In this document: piece by piece, positions 41,336 through 51,194 of the stretch
Layout: the number at the start of each line of letters is the position of its first letter
How positions within the stretch are numbered: position 1 is the first letter of the stretch
NCBI GenBank assembly: GCA_035503915.1
Contig: DATJSU010000050.1
Location: forward strand, 1-64,000
DNA: 64,000 bases
Source: DATJMJ01 sp035503915
GTDB taxonomy: Bacteria > Actinomycetota > Acidimicrobiia > Acidimicrobiales > Palsa-688
Direction: 5' to 3'
The notes under the pieces: model-generated
What the model was told of the DNA's origin: nothing
Seen by the model: the letters and a program-made list of their open reading frames with translations, nothing else
The model's database searches: none
Made by a program: the position numbers and the translations under genes

Positions 41336-44128
41336 CTACTTCGGCACAGTCTTGCCGAGGGCGAGGTCGCACGCCTCCTCGATGCTCATCCGCTTGCCGG
41401 CCTCCAGGCAACGCTCCAGCTCAGTGTCGCCGAGCGCTTCACGCAGCCGAACCTGGTGGTCCTCCAACATCCTGAGCTCCCAGGGCACCAACCGCCACCC
41501 GAGCGCCGGCGCGTTCGCTACCAGTTCGGCATTGAGGACCTCGAACGCCCCTGTCAACTGCGCCGCACGCCGTTGGTCGCCAAGAGCCGCCGCACAGAGG
41601 GCCAAGTTCTCAATAGCGCTTACGACGGTGCGGGGGTCGGCCCGACGAGCAGCGAGCAACGCCCTACGGCACAGCGGGACGGCCTTTTCTGGTTCCCCGT
41701 CCAGCAACAGGGCCATGCCGAGGCCGGCCCAGTGGTTAGGCAGGGCCCTCGTGAACCCGACCTCCTCAGCGAGGCCGATCGTCTCCTCGATCAAGGGACG
41801 CGCCTCTACAAGCCGGCCCATGCTCGCCATCGTGGCCGCGAGGTTGCCCATGTCGAGGCACATCCAGGACGTATCTCCCGCCCGCCGGTGCTCAGCGAGC
41901 GCCTCGACGAGCAGCTCCCGGGCCGCCTCGGGGCCGAGATCCACGTGCGCCAAGGCGAGGCAGTACAGGGCGTCCCCGACCAGCCTCGGGTCACCTAGGT
42001 CCCGGGCGATCGCCAGAGACTCCCGACCTAGCTCCGTCGCCCGCTCCGAACCGCCGACGAACGCCTCGCAGGCGCAACCTAGGCCGAGCGACTCGGCGAG
42101 CAACCGCTGGTCACCGGTGCGCCTGGCGACATGCACGGCCTGGTCGGAGAGCTCGATCGCGGCGAGCGCCTCACCCCGCAAGTGCGCCCCGAGCAGGAAC
42201 GAAACTAGGGTGCCGGTCGCCAAGAGGCCTCGCCCCCGTACCCCATCGGGCACGTCGTCGGACCGCTCGAGCGCAGCTTCGAGCAGCGCGATGGGCTCGA
42301 GGTAACCGCGGCTCGCGAAGAACCGCCAGAGCGCCGCACCGAGCCGGAGGACGTCCTGGCTCCGGCCCTCGGCCGAAAGGTACTCGAGCGCAGTGCGCAG
42401 GTTGTCCCAGTCGGGGTCGAGGCGCCTTAGCCACGTGGCCTGGCCCTGGCCCAACAGTTCAGGGGCCGCCTCTTCGGCGAGCTTGAGGTAGTAGAGGGCG
42501 TGGGCACTGCGCACGTCGCCAACCGCGGCTTCTCCGCCAGTTCGCACAAGTTGGTCGGCGCCGTACTGGCGCATTGTCTCGAGGAGCCGGTAACGCAGCG
42601 TCCCCGACGACCGCTCGGCGCTGACGAGGCTCTTGCTGACCAGAGAACCGACGGCATCGGCCACCTCGAAAACCGACGCGACGGCGGGGGCGCACACGGC
42701 TTCGGCCGCGGCCAGGTCGAAGCTGCCGGAAAATACCGACAGTAGGCCGAGCACCTGTTGCTCGCGTTGGCCCAACAGGTCGTAGGACCAGTCGACGGTG
42801 GCCTGAAGGGTGCGCTGGCGGGCCACGGCGGTCCTGCTCCCCCCGGTGAGGAGGCGGAAGCGCTGGTCCAAGCGGTCGTTCAGGTCGACGAGCGACATGG
42901 TGGACAGGCGTGCCGCCGCCAGTTCGATAGCGAAGGGGACGCCGTCCAGGCGTCGGCAGATAGAGCCGACCAGGGCGGCGTCGGCGTCGCCGAGGTCCAA
43001 CGAGCCGTCGCGGGCGCGGGCACGTTCGACGAATAGCTGTACGGCCTCGGAACCAGCCAGGGCCTCCACTCTGTCGGCCCCCGCGGCCGGGAGCGACAAC
43101 GGCCGCAGCCGGTAGACATGTTCGCCGTCGGTACCGAGAGGTTCGCGCGAGGTGGCCAGGACGTGGACCGCACTGCAGCTGCGCCGGACCAGGTCGGCGA
43201 CCTTGGCGCAGGCGTCGACCAAGTGCTCGCAGTTGTCCAGGACGACCAGCACGCGCTGGGTGCGCAAGAGGTCGACCAGGTGCTCGAGCGGGGGGCGGTC
43301 CACGGTGCGGCGCGCCCCCAGCGCGGACAGGACCGACCCGGCCACGGCCTCGGGGTCGGTGACCAAGGACAGGTCGACGAACCAGGCCCCCTCGCCGCTC
43401 CCATCGAGCAGCTCCGCCGCGACCTGCAAGGCCAGCCGGGTCTTGCCCGAGCCGCCGGCCCCCGCCAGGGTCACCAGACGGTTCGACTCCACCAGAGCGC
43501 GGACCTCTTCGAGCTCCGCTTTGCGCCCGACGAAGCTCGATAGGTCGCTTGGCAGGTTGTTGGGCAGCTCGGGGTTGTCCAGCGAGCGCAACGGCGGGAA
43601 CTCGCGCACGAGCCCATCGGCGTCAAGCTGGAAGACGTGCTCGGGCAGGCCGAGGTCCTTCAGGCGGTGACGACCGAGGTCCCGCAGCGACACTCCCGGC
43701 GGGAGAGAGCCGCGCACGAGCGCACAGGCGGCAGCTGAGAACACCACCTGGCCCCCGTGGGCCACGGCTGCCACCCGGGCGCCGCGGTGCACGTCCAGGC
43801 CGACCGGCCCGGCGGCTGTCTCGTAAGCCTCCCCGACGTGGACGCCCATGCGCACTCGGACCTGCTCGCCCCGAGGCCAACCACGGGCGGCGAGAGAGCG
43901 CTGCATCTCGATCACTGCCAGCACGCAAGCTCTCGGTGACGAGAACACGGCGAAAAAGCCGTCGCCCTGGGTGCCGACCTCTTTGCCGCCGTGGGCGGCC
44001 AGAGCCGAACGGATGATGGCCCCGTGACCTGCGAGCACATGGGCGTAAGCCTCTTCGCCAAGGCGCCCGAGGAGCGCCGTCGACCCTTCGATATCAGTGA
44101 AGAGGAAGGCCAGGGTCTCCGTGGCCAA
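41336..44128 (-). CDS. Class III adenylate cyclase fused to NB-ARC ATPase and TPR region
   Basis: 930 residues. The N-terminal cyclase domain (1-170) has the metal-binding FLFTDIEGSTAL and TQGDGFFAVF and the core MGVHVGEAY. Next comes an NB-ARC/AAA ATPase (about 190-480) with Walker A GAGGSGKTRLAL and Walker B VLVVLDNCEHL. The rest is a helical TPR-like sensor region. There is no C-terminal DNA-binding domain, unlike LuxR-type relatives. The layout is common in actinobacteria and is thought to link ligand-induced assembly to nucleotide synthesis. Whether cyclase activity is retained cannot be said. The next 278 bases upstream carry no convincing gene. Confidence 0.88.
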   Translation of the reverse strand: MATETLAFLFTDIEGSTALLGRLGEEAYAHVLAGHGAIIRSALAAHGGKEVGTQGDGFFAVFSSPRACVLAVIEMQRSLAARGWPRGEQVRVRMGVHVGEAYETAAGPVGLDVHRGARVAAVAHGGQVVFSAAACALVRGSLPPGVSLRDLGRHRLKDLGLPEHVFQLDADGLVREFPPLRSLDNPELPNNLPSDLSSFVGRKAELEEVRALVESNRLVTLAGAGGSGKTRLALQVAAELLDGSGEGAWFVDLSLVTDPEAVAGSVLSALGARRTVDRPPLEHLVDLLRTQRVLVVLDNCEHLVDACAKVADLVRRSCSAVHVLATSREPLGTDGEHVYRLRPLSLPAAGADRVEALAGSEAVQLFVERARARDGSLDLGDADAALVGSICRRLDGVPFAIELAAARLSTMSLVDLNDRLDQRFRLLTGGSRTAVARQRTLQATVDWSYDLLGQREQQVLGLLSVFSGSFDLAAAEAVCAPAVASVFEVADAVGSLVSKSLVSAERSSGTLRYRLLETMRQYGADQLVRTGGEAAVGDVRSAHALYYLKLAEEAAPELLGQGQATWLRRLDPDWDNLRTALEYLSAEGRSQDVLRLGAALWRFFASRGYLEPIALLEAALERSDDVPDGVRGRGLLATGTLVSFLLGAHLRGEALAAIELSDQAVHVARRTGDQRLLAESLGLGCACEAFVGGSERATELGRESLAIARDLGDPRLVGDALYCLALAHVDLGPEAARELLVEALAEHRRAGDTSWMCLDMGNLAATMASMGRLVEARPLIEETIGLAEEVGFTRALPNHWAGLGMALLLDGEPEKAVPLCRRALLAARRADPRTVVSAIENLALCAAALGDQRRAAQLTGAFEVLNAELVANAPALGWRLVPWELRMLEDHQVRLREALGDTELERCLEAGKRMSIEEACDLALGKTVPK

Positions 44129-44406
44129 AGCCTAAGAGATGGCCACGTTCGTCGCAGTTGTCGGCACCGGGCGTTTGCTCGAACGTTTGGGACAGGGGCG
44201 GCCGGGCCTGGCACTCTTTGGCCTCGACCGGTTTGCGGGGATGTTGAGCGCCGCCCGCCATGCCCGAGGCCAGCTCTCCGACACCATGGCCGGTGCGCCC
44301 AAGACTGGTTGTCCGGTACCTGATCCGCGAGTTGTTGCCAAGAAGTTCATCTTCGCTGAACGGGACCGTTGGTTCGGTCCTCCTCCTCCGGTTTGAGGCA
44401 CCAGGG

Positions 44407-45036
44407 TCAGTCGTCCTCCACCGTGTAGTCCCAGTAGGCGACAACGTGCTTGTGGTCGGGTGCCCATTGCATCATCCCCTCGCCGACCAGTTCGTACGCG
44501 CGCAGCTGAAAGGTGAAATCCTCCCCTGGGTGCAGCACCGGCGGAGGGCGGTGCTCGCCGGGGACGAGACCCATCAGGAACACAGAGCCGAGGTGGTCCA
44601 CCGAGTGGAAGTCGGCCACCAAGACGGGCACGTCGCCGGTGGCGTTGCGCATCGTCACGGTCCATGTGCAGGTCGTCGCATCGGGTTGGTAGGGCAGTCC
44701 CTCACCGGGTACCACTGGCCCGCTCACGGTTATGAGGACGTCCCAGTTTGCCGTCTTCACCTCGACAGCGAGGCCTTCGACGGTTAGCGCGGGCTTGGCC
44801 ATCGTGCCGACGAGCGTCGCGTCGACATCGGGGTGGAGTGCTCGCTTGGGGAGAAACGATGGGTAATGGGGCAGGGAGGACGACGGTCCCGAGGCGCCTC
44901 CGCACCCGGTAGGCAATGCCGCCCCGATGAGCATCACGGCCGGAGCCCACCAACCCAGCCGGTGCCCGGCGCGGCCGAGGCCGGGGCCACGGGCCCGGCC
45001 TCGACGCGGTCTGGAGGTCGTAGCGGGAACAACCAT
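44407..45036 (-). CDS. Lipoprotein of unknown function
   Basis: 209 residues. The N-terminus is basic, then AVMLIGAALPTGCGG gives a lipobox (LPTGC), so the mature protein should be acylated at that Cys and held at the outer face of the membrane. The rest has a beta-sandwich look, with VKTANWDVLITVSGPV and TWTVTMRNATGDVPV like DUF4352-type domains. It is the last gene of a minus-strand pair; the phosphoesterase gene lies 21 bases upstream. Confidence 0.65.
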   Translation of the reverse strand: MVVPATTSRPRRGRARGPGLGRAGHRLGWWAPAVMLIGAALPTGCGGASGPSSSLPHYPSFLPKRALHPDVDATLVGTMAKPALTVEGLAVEVKTANWDVLITVSGPVVPGEGLPYQPDATTCTWTVTMRNATGDVPVLVADFHSVDHLGSVFLMGLVPGEHRPPPVLHPGEDFTFQLRAYELVGEGMMQWAPDHKHVVAYWDYTVEDD

Positions 45037-45057
45037 TACGCTCGAGCCAGCTAACAG

Positions 45058-47583
45058 CTAATGCGTCTTGCTGACCAAGCCATGCGGGCCGCTACGGGGT
45101 GGCGACGGCAGGGGGACGTACGACTGCGCAGTGAACACGTCAGGCCCGAAAGTCGCCAAGCCCGGTTGGGCGGCATAGCCGAGATGACCCTTCCCGTCGA
45201 GCCCGCCACAGACTGTTCCGGCGACGAGCGGGGTGTCGGCATTGTGGGGCTCAGTGCAGGGCCGACCCGTTAGGAAGAGGTCCTCCATGGTGCGCAACCA
45301 GCTGTAGTGGTTGTAGTACGTGCTCGAGACGGTGCCAGGTTTTATCAGGGGGCTGATCAGCACACTGCCGGTGTCCCCCCCACCTGGGGTGAAGTCGGTG
45401 GCGTCGTAGAGCGGGTCGGCGGTGACGCAACCAGAGGTAGTTGCCGCCTCGTTGCCGCTCGGGCACGAGCTCGAGCCTACGGTCGACGTCGCGCCTTCGG
45501 CGCTAAGGGTGATGGTCCCGTTGAAGCCGTTGGCCAGGGTGACGGGCTGGCCGGCATCGTTGAGCAGCTGGAAGGTGCCGGTCCATGGTTTGCCGTAGTT
45601 GTTGGACGGCGTCGTCGTGCTGGCGTTGGCTGTGAGAGGTAGAGGGCCGGTGTTCACAACCGCCCCTACGAAGGTGCCGGGAGGGACAGTGTCGCCGGCC
45701 GAGTCCGTGCCCGATACGAGACGGCCGGTGTCGTCAGCGTTGATCTTGGGATCTATCACCATGCTCGACCCAGGTGCGACAAGGGCGGGTTCAGTGGTCG
45801 CGCCCGGGGGCCCGCTCAAATAGGGGCTTTCGCCAGCGAGGCCGGTGGGCCGGTCGATGAACGCGGACGCGCCCGGGCCCGGCTGCAGCTGGTCACCGCT
45901 GGAGTTGGTCACCTCAGGGTCGTTGGGACCGGTCGGTTCGGTGTTGACGTTGTGACCGTAGATGTTCTCGCCGGCGGCGTCGGTGAGGACGCCGTAAGCG
46001 CCGTAGAGCGAACTGGCGCCCGGCGCCGTAGTCCCCGCCGTACCGAAAGTCGGCTGGTCGGCCGGGCCCGAGTAGGTTGTGCTGTCACCCGGCGCAGGTA
46101 GGTTGTTGAAGCTGTTGCCGATGGTGAACGGCGGGTTCGCTTCGTCGAATGTGACGTCGATCAGGCCACCGTCGTCGAAAGCCGCGGATTGCTCGATGAG
46201 GGGGATGTAGTACCGCAGGAAAAGGTCCGCCGCGTAGAGACCTCCGGTGTAGTTGGTGGGGGTGGTCGCCTCCGGGTCGTAGGGGGGCAAGCCGGCCGGC
46301 GCGTAGTCGGGGGAGCCGTCGGAGTTGAAAGCACCCGAGAGGTTGTTGCCCTGGCACGTGGCGTCGTGGGCGTCGCTGCAGTTGTCCGGCGTGATCCAGT
46401 TGAAGGCGGGGACCTCGTTAGCTGGGAGGCTGAGGTCGTGCACCAGCCCGTACTTGGGGTCGTCGAGGTTGGCGACATGGCTAGCGTCACAGTTTGACGG
46501 CGTCGCTCCCAATGGGCCCTCGCCCGGGAGGTCCGAGCTGGGCTCGTTGAGCGCCGGTTGAGCCCCGTAGGTGACACCGTTCTGGTTGCCAGCCGCCTCC
46601 CCGGTCAGGGAGCTGAACCAGGCAACAGGGAAATGCTTGGCGACGAACTGGTCGGCCGGGTCGCCATTGTTGTTGGCGTTGGCTGGTTGGGCGCCAGTGA
46701 AGCTGCTGACATCACCCGAGGGTGCCACCAGGTTGGTGGGGTCTGTCACCGGGTTATTGGCATTTGTGCCGGGGTAGCCGCACGCCCCGTCGTCTCGACC
46801 GGGAACGGTGTCGCTCACGCCAGGAGTGCTCCCGGTGACATAGGTGGTCGAGCCAGTCGGCTGGGCACCCCCGAGGTCCTGGGCGTACGCCTTCCAAGAG
46901 ACGCCGGCCGCGTTGAGTTGGTTGAACAAGGTGGCGACGTCTGTCGGGTAGGCACAGCCGTTGTTGGACAGGGAGGCGTCGACGCCGCCGTGCACCATCA
47001 ACTGGCCGTAGTTGCCGCTCGCCGTTCCGGTGAGGACCGGGCTGCTCGTGTAGGTCCCCTCCGAGTCGGCGGTGCCATCGGTATCGGTGCCGTTCCCAAC
47101 TTCGCCCGTGGTGATGATCCCGCCGTTGTTGTTGGTCATGTTCGCCGTGGTCGAACAGTCGTCTTGGACCGCGTAGGAGGGGGCCTGGCCGGACACCAGG
47201 GAGATGTAGTTGTCCATGCTGAAGTGCCCGGTGCCGAAGTAGTGCGTCAGCAGCGCACCCTGTTGGGGCAGGGTCTCCCACAGGTAGCTGTTCTGGTTGA
47301 GCCCGCTGAAGGTCTCGTCGTAGGACTTGTTCTCGAGGATTATCAGCCAGACGTGCTTTATTCCTCCAACGGGCGTCCCCGTAGACGTGATGATGCACTG
47401 GGCCTGGCCACCCCCAACCAGTGCCTCCAAGGTGCTGCCCTGTGGGCAGGTGGAGGGGCTGGGGGTGGCCATGCCAGCCGAGCTGGAAACCAGAACGGCG
47501 CCACCAGCGGCAACCATCCCGGCCCCGACCATCGCGACCGTCGCCAAGAGGCGACTCCCTTTGTCTTTACGGCTATCTCGCAT
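45058..47583 (-). CDS. Secreted phosphoesterase (phospholipase C/acid phosphatase family)
   Basis: 841 residues from the ATG at 47583; the frame also runs 18 codons further. A signal peptide (LLATVAMVGAGMVAAGGAVLVSS) leads to a PF04185-type phosphoesterase. The active-site start VWLIILENKSYDETFSG, HYFGTGHFSMDNYISLVSGQ, and VTFDEANPPF are the conserved pieces. These enzymes hydrolyse phosphate esters or phospholipids outside the cell. The protein is longer than the usual 400-500 residues: the C-terminal about 250 residues include low-complexity Thr/Ser/Gly stretches and a beta-rich LPLTANASTTTPS part. The target is unknown. A phosphate-starvation control is possible but no Pho box was identified. 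Confidence 0.85.
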   Translation of the reverse strand: MRDSRKDKGSRLLATVAMVGAGMVAAGGAVLVSSSAGMATPSPSTCPQGSTLEALVGGGQAQCIITSTGTPVGGIKHVWLIILENKSYDETFSGLNQNSYLWETLPQQGALLTHYFGTGHFSMDNYISLVSGQAPSYAVQDDCSTTANMTNNNGGIITTGEVGNGTDTDGTADSEGTYTSSPVLTGTASGNYGQLMVHGGVDASLSNNGCAYPTDVATLFNQLNAAGVSWKAYAQDLGGAQPTGSTTYVTGSTPGVSDTVPGRDDGACGYPGTNANNPVTDPTNLVAPSGDVSSFTGAQPANANNNGDPADQFVAKHFPVAWFSSLTGEAAGNQNGVTYGAQPALNEPSSDLPGEGPLGATPSNCDASHVANLDDPKYGLVHDLSLPANEVPAFNWITPDNCSDAHDATCQGNNLSGAFNSDGSPDYAPAGLPPYDPEATTPTNYTGGLYAADLFLRYYIPLIEQSAAFDDGGLIDVTFDEANPPFTIGNSFNNLPAPGDSTTYSGPADQPTFGTAGTTAPGASSLYGAYGVLTDAAGENIYGHNVNTEPTGPNDPEVTNSSGDQLQPGPGASAFIDRPTGLAGESPYLSGPPGATTEPALVAPGSSMVIDPKINADDTGRLVSGTDSAGDTVPPGTFVGAVVNTGPLPLTANASTTTPSNNYGKPWTGTFQLLNDAGQPVTLANGFNGTITLSAEGATSTVGSSSCPSGNEAATTSGCVTADPLYDATDFTPGGGDTGSVLISPLIKPGTVSSTYYNHYSWLRTMEDLFLTGRPCTEPHNADTPLVAGTVCGGLDGKGHLGYAAQPGLATFGPDVFTAQSYVPLPSPPRSGPHGLVSKTH

Positions 47584-47717
47584 GAAATGGGGTTTTAGCC
47601 AAACGCCCTTACCACAACATGACGGCGAGGCGTCCACACGCCATCAGTCAGGTGAACTTCTTGTTCACACCACTTCGTGATGGTTTGACCCGGGTGGTAG
47701 CGAGGGCGGGGGGCGGG

Positions 47718-50396
47718 CTAGCGCCTGGCGGAGGGTGCGAGCAGTCCCAGGGCGCGGGCGCGGGCGACGGTCTCGCCCCGGCGGTGGGTGCCAAGCTTGG
47801 CGTACAGGTTGCGCATATGGGTCTTGACGGTGTTGCGCGAGACATACAGTTCGCCGGCGATCTCCGGCGCGGTCAGGTTGGTCGGCAAGTAGCGCAGCAC
47901 GCGCAGCTCGCTGTCGCTCAGCGCCTCGAGCGGTGGCCGCGGCCCGGCGCCCGGTGCGACCCTGTGCCCAGCGAGCAGGCTCTGGACCTCGGCGACCAGG
48001 GCAGCGTGGGCGGTACGGCGCCGTCCTTGGCGCTCCAGCAGGCCCGGCAGCGGGTGCAGCAGGAACCACAGCAGCGCGCCGTCGGGCTCGGCACAATCCA
48101 GCGCGCGTTCGAGGGCGCGGTCGGCGAGGTCCTCGTCACCGAGGGCGTTACCGGCGATCGCCTCCAGTAGGAACGTTTGCGTCATCCAGGTCGGCCAGAT
48201 CAGCGGGACGGAGCCGTCGAGGACCGGGGCCAGCGCGGAAATCGCAGCGTGCGGGTCGTCCTGGGCGAGGCGAAGCATCGCGGTGGCAATACGCAGCTCC
48301 CCACGGTCGCGGTCGTCGAACCCGGCGAGCGCCTGCTCGACGTGCTCGGTCTCGCCAAGACGCACCTCGGTTTGCAACAGAAATGCCCGCATCGCCGTAA
48401 CGAGCAGGTTCGGTGCGGCGAGCGGGCGGGCTAGCTGCTCGGCGGCCCGGAATGCGGCCAGCGCATCGGCGTGCCGACCGTGCGCCAACTCGAGCACCCC
48501 GCGGACGTAGTAGATCGCCAGCCCCGCCCCGGGCTGGGCCTTGCTGAGGGTGCGTTCGGCGAGCTGGACCAACGGCTCTGCCTCCTCCAGCCTTGCCTGC
48601 CACGCCAGCACGGCGCCGAGCGCCATGCAGGCGACGCCGGCGGCTGGCTTGTCCGCCCAGCCGTGCCGCTCGGCTAGTTCGATCGCCTGGCTGGCGTGCT
48701 CGGTCGCTACTGCGAACGACTGGAAGACCTCGACCGCCGCCTGGTAGGCCAGACCGGTGAACTCCAGGTAAGGCCGTCCGATCCGGCGCGCCAGTGCTCG
48801 GCCCTGGTCCAGGTGCTGGCGCGCCTCTGCAAACCGGGCCGTCCAGTACTCGGTGACACCGAGGTTGACCAGCACCAGGGCGCGCAGGTCCTCGCCCAGG
48901 CCGGGCGGCGCCGCGTCCGGGGCCTCGGCCATCGCCCGCAGGTGCTGCGCCTGCTCGGCCGCCTCGGCCAGGTTCCCGCGATGGCGGGCCACCAGCAGCC
49001 GGACGATCCCCATCAGGAGCTGGGCCTGAGCGTGGCGGGCGGCGGTCGGCACCGACGCTGGTCCCCGCTCCGCCACGCCCAGGTACCGCTCGGCCGCCTC
49101 CAGCGACCCCTGTGCGAGCTCATCCGCCGCGGTCAGCGCCGCGAGCTCGGTATCTGCCGTGCAAGCCCCGGCAGGGAAGCCGGCGAGCAGCTCGTGGGTG
49201 GTGACCTCCTGCCCGTCCAAGTGCAGGCTGGGCCAGTGAGCGGCGAGCAACCGGGCGGCCGTACCCCAGTCACCGGCGGCCTGGGCATGCCGGACCGCCT
49301 CCACCGGGTACCCGTGTGCCGCGAACCAGGCGCTGGCGGCTTCGTGCAGCACCGTGACCTCCCCGGGCGCGCTGCGCCGCAGCTCCAGCGCCAGCAGCCC
49401 GGCGAACATCTGGTGGTAGCGGAACCATGACCGTGAGGGGCCCAGCGAGACCACGAACGCGTTGGCCTCCTCCAGGTCTTGCAGTACCCGTTCCCCGCCA
49501 CTGTCCCCGGTCAGCAGGTCCGCCAACTCCCCGCTCACACGTTCCAGCACGCTGGTACGCAGCAGCAGGCGCCGCACCGCCTCGCTCTGACGTTCCAGCA
49601 CCTCGGCCAGCAGGTACTCCGCCACCGTCCGCTCGGTGCCGGAGAACCCGGCCGCGAACCGTTCCGGGTCCGGGTGCCCGGCAAGCGACAGCGCCGCCAG
49701 CCGGAGCCCCGCCGCCCACCCCTCGGTCCGCTCGTGCAAGCTCACCAACGCCGCCTCCGGCAGGTCCACCCTCGCCGCCGCGAACAGCTCCCCGGCCTCA
49801 GCCAGGCTGAAGCGCAGATCAGCGGCGCGGATCTCAGCCAGCTCGCCCTCCAGCCGCAGCCGGTGCAGGCCGAGGCGCACGTCGTGGCGGGTGGCGAGCA
49901 CGAACCGCAGCTCCGGGGGCGCCCGCATCATCAGCAGCTCCAGCTCCCGCAGCGCCTGGTCCGCGCTCAGCTCGTGCACATCGTCGAGCACCAACCACAA
50001 CGGGTCCCGCAGCGACGCCAGGTCAGCCAAGAGCCGCTCCACGATCGCCCACCCGTCCAGGCCCGGCGCTGCCGTCAACGCCTGCACCAGCACCGAACCC
50101 GGCGCAGTCTGGCGCAGGGCGTCCAGGACCGAAAGCCAAAACCGCGAAGGACCGTGCGCGTCCCGCTCGACCGCCACCCACCCGGCGTGCTCGGCCAAGC
50201 CCGCCACGCTGATCCACGACCGCAGCAGCACCGTCTTGCCGCTGCCGGGCGGCGCCGAGACCACCTTCACCCGGGCTGGACCTCCCAGCCGCTCGAACAG
50301 CCCCGGACGGGCAACCACCCCGCCTGCACCACGACCAGGGGCCCGCCCGGCGAGGGTACCCCGTACCTCTTGATAGCTCACGTCCACGGTCGTCAT
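47718..50396 (-). CDS. LuxR-family LAL/MalT-type ATP-binding regulator
   Basis: 892 residues. The N-terminal STAND ATPase has Walker A SAPPGSGKTVLL and Walker B WLVLDDVHEL. A long TPR-like helical region follows. The C-terminal LuxR helix-turn-helix reads LTAPEIAGELYVSRNTVKTH then KLGTHRRGETV. Such proteins respond to a ligand bound by the helical region, oligomerise with ATP and activate transcription. The target is unknown. The frame is complete, and GGGTAGGG lies just before the ATG. No close operon partner. Confidence 0.92.
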   Translation of the reverse strand: MTTVDVSYQEVRGTLAGRAPGRGAGGVVARPGLFERLGGPARVKVVSAPPGSGKTVLLRSWISVAGLAEHAGWVAVERDAHGPSRFWLSVLDALRQTAPGSVLVQALTAAPGLDGWAIVERLLADLASLRDPLWLVLDDVHELSADQALRELELLMMRAPPELRFVLATRHDVRLGLHRLRLEGELAEIRAADLRFSLAEAGELFAAARVDLPEAALVSLHERTEGWAAGLRLAALSLAGHPDPERFAAGFSGTERTVAEYLLAEVLERQSEAVRRLLLRTSVLERVSGELADLLTGDSGGERVLQDLEEANAFVVSLGPSRSWFRYHQMFAGLLALELRRSAPGEVTVLHEAASAWFAAHGYPVEAVRHAQAAGDWGTAARLLAAHWPSLHLDGQEVTTHELLAGFPAGACTADTELAALTAADELAQGSLEAAERYLGVAERGPASVPTAARHAQAQLLMGIVRLLVARHRGNLAEAAEQAQHLRAMAEAPDAAPPGLGEDLRALVLVNLGVTEYWTARFAEARQHLDQGRALARRIGRPYLEFTGLAYQAAVEVFQSFAVATEHASQAIELAERHGWADKPAAGVACMALGAVLAWQARLEEAEPLVQLAERTLSKAQPGAGLAIYYVRGVLELAHGRHADALAAFRAAEQLARPLAAPNLLVTAMRAFLLQTEVRLGETEHVEQALAGFDDRDRGELRIATAMLRLAQDDPHAAISALAPVLDGSVPLIWPTWMTQTFLLEAIAGNALGDEDLADRALERALDCAEPDGALLWFLLHPLPGLLERQGRRRTAHAALVAEVQSLLAGHRVAPGAGPRPPLEALSDSELRVLRYLPTNLTAPEIAGELYVSRNTVKTHMRNLYAKLGTHRRGETVARARALGLLAPSARR

Positions 50397-50486
50397 TTCC
50401 CTACCCGGGAAGCGCCCGCGCGACGTCTGCTTACAGAAGATCAGAACATATGTCCCACTGCCGCCACCGCGTCGAGCGGCGTGCGT

Positions 50487-51179
50487 TCATGACGACAAGG
50501 CCCCCGTCGTCGGCCCGTCGAGGCCTCCGGTACTCGGGCTGGGAACGCCGTACGAGCACTTGGCTCCATGACCAGGCTGCTCGGGCAGCGTGGAGGTGGC
50601 ATCATCTGTCGTCTCGCTGACAGCCGTAGGGACCATAGCCAGGGCTCGTCGTTCCCTGACGAGGTGACCGACCACTGCCGCCATGCGGGTATCTCGGGCG
50701 CCGAGCAGCTCCCATGCCCGCTGGACGGCGATCACGAAGAAGACGATCACCAGGAGGGCTTGGCGGTGGATTGGACCCGGGCCCCTCGGGTGCAACGACA
50801 GGTCGATGCCGTTGAGCAGCTGGAGGATGTAGAGAGCTCCGAGCACGGGGATGATGACCAGGTGCCACCGGTCACGACCGGCCGGCCAGTCCCGGAGGGC
50901 GAGCACGGTCATCCCGATCGTCGAGCTGATCCCGGCGCACGCCAGGACCATGGTGCTGTACCCCGGGTTGTTGCCGGGGAGGAGGGCGACAAGAGCGACG
51001 ACGAGCGTGTCGATCAGCGTCGTGAACGCCACCGCGGCCTGGACCTGGAAGCTCAGCGGGGCACGTCTCCCGACTTCTTTGTGGGGGGACACCGAGATGG
51101 CCACGAACAGCAGGCCGATGAGGGTGGCGGCCACGGAGGCGCACCCAGCGAAGAACCCGTGATAGGCGGTCGGTACCAT
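50487..51179 (-). CDS. Membrane protein of unknown function
   Basis: 230 residues with four to five membrane segments (ASVAATLIGLLFVAISV, AVAFTTLIDTLVVALVALL, TMVLACAGISSTIGMTVLAL, LVIIPVLGALYILQLL, LLVIVFFVIAV), then a polar tail. No family assigned. AGGAGG lies 9 bases before its ATG, overlapping the stop of the upstream membrane gene, so the three genes 52548-50487 form one operon. Confidence 0.75.
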   Translation of the reverse strand: MVPTAYHGFFAGCASVAATLIGLLFVAISVSPHKEVGRRAPLSFQVQAAVAFTTLIDTLVVALVALLPGNNPGYSTMVLACAGISSTIGMTVLALRDWPAGRDRWHLVIIPVLGALYILQLLNGIDLSLHPRGPGPIHRQALLVIVFFVIAVQRAWELLGARDTRMAAVVGHLVRERRALAMVPTAVSETTDDATSTLPEQPGHGAKCSYGVPSPSTGGLDGPTTGALSS

Positions 51180-51194
51180 GGCCGGCGTTCCTCC

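Noticed and set aside
43481..43500. tRNA-like GGTTCGACTCC sequence
   Set aside because: It lies inside the cyclase-NB-ARC gene and no cloverleaf can be folded around it.
44139..44396. 85-codon ORF between the cyclase-NB-ARC gene and the lipoprotein gene
   Set aside because: No ribosome binding site, no homology, and the gap also serves as the upstream region of the minus-strand cyclase gene.
46558..47598. 346-codon open frame on the plus strand
   Set aside because: It is antisense to the phosphoesterase and is an artefact of GC-rich codon use (Gly/Val/Arg-rich).
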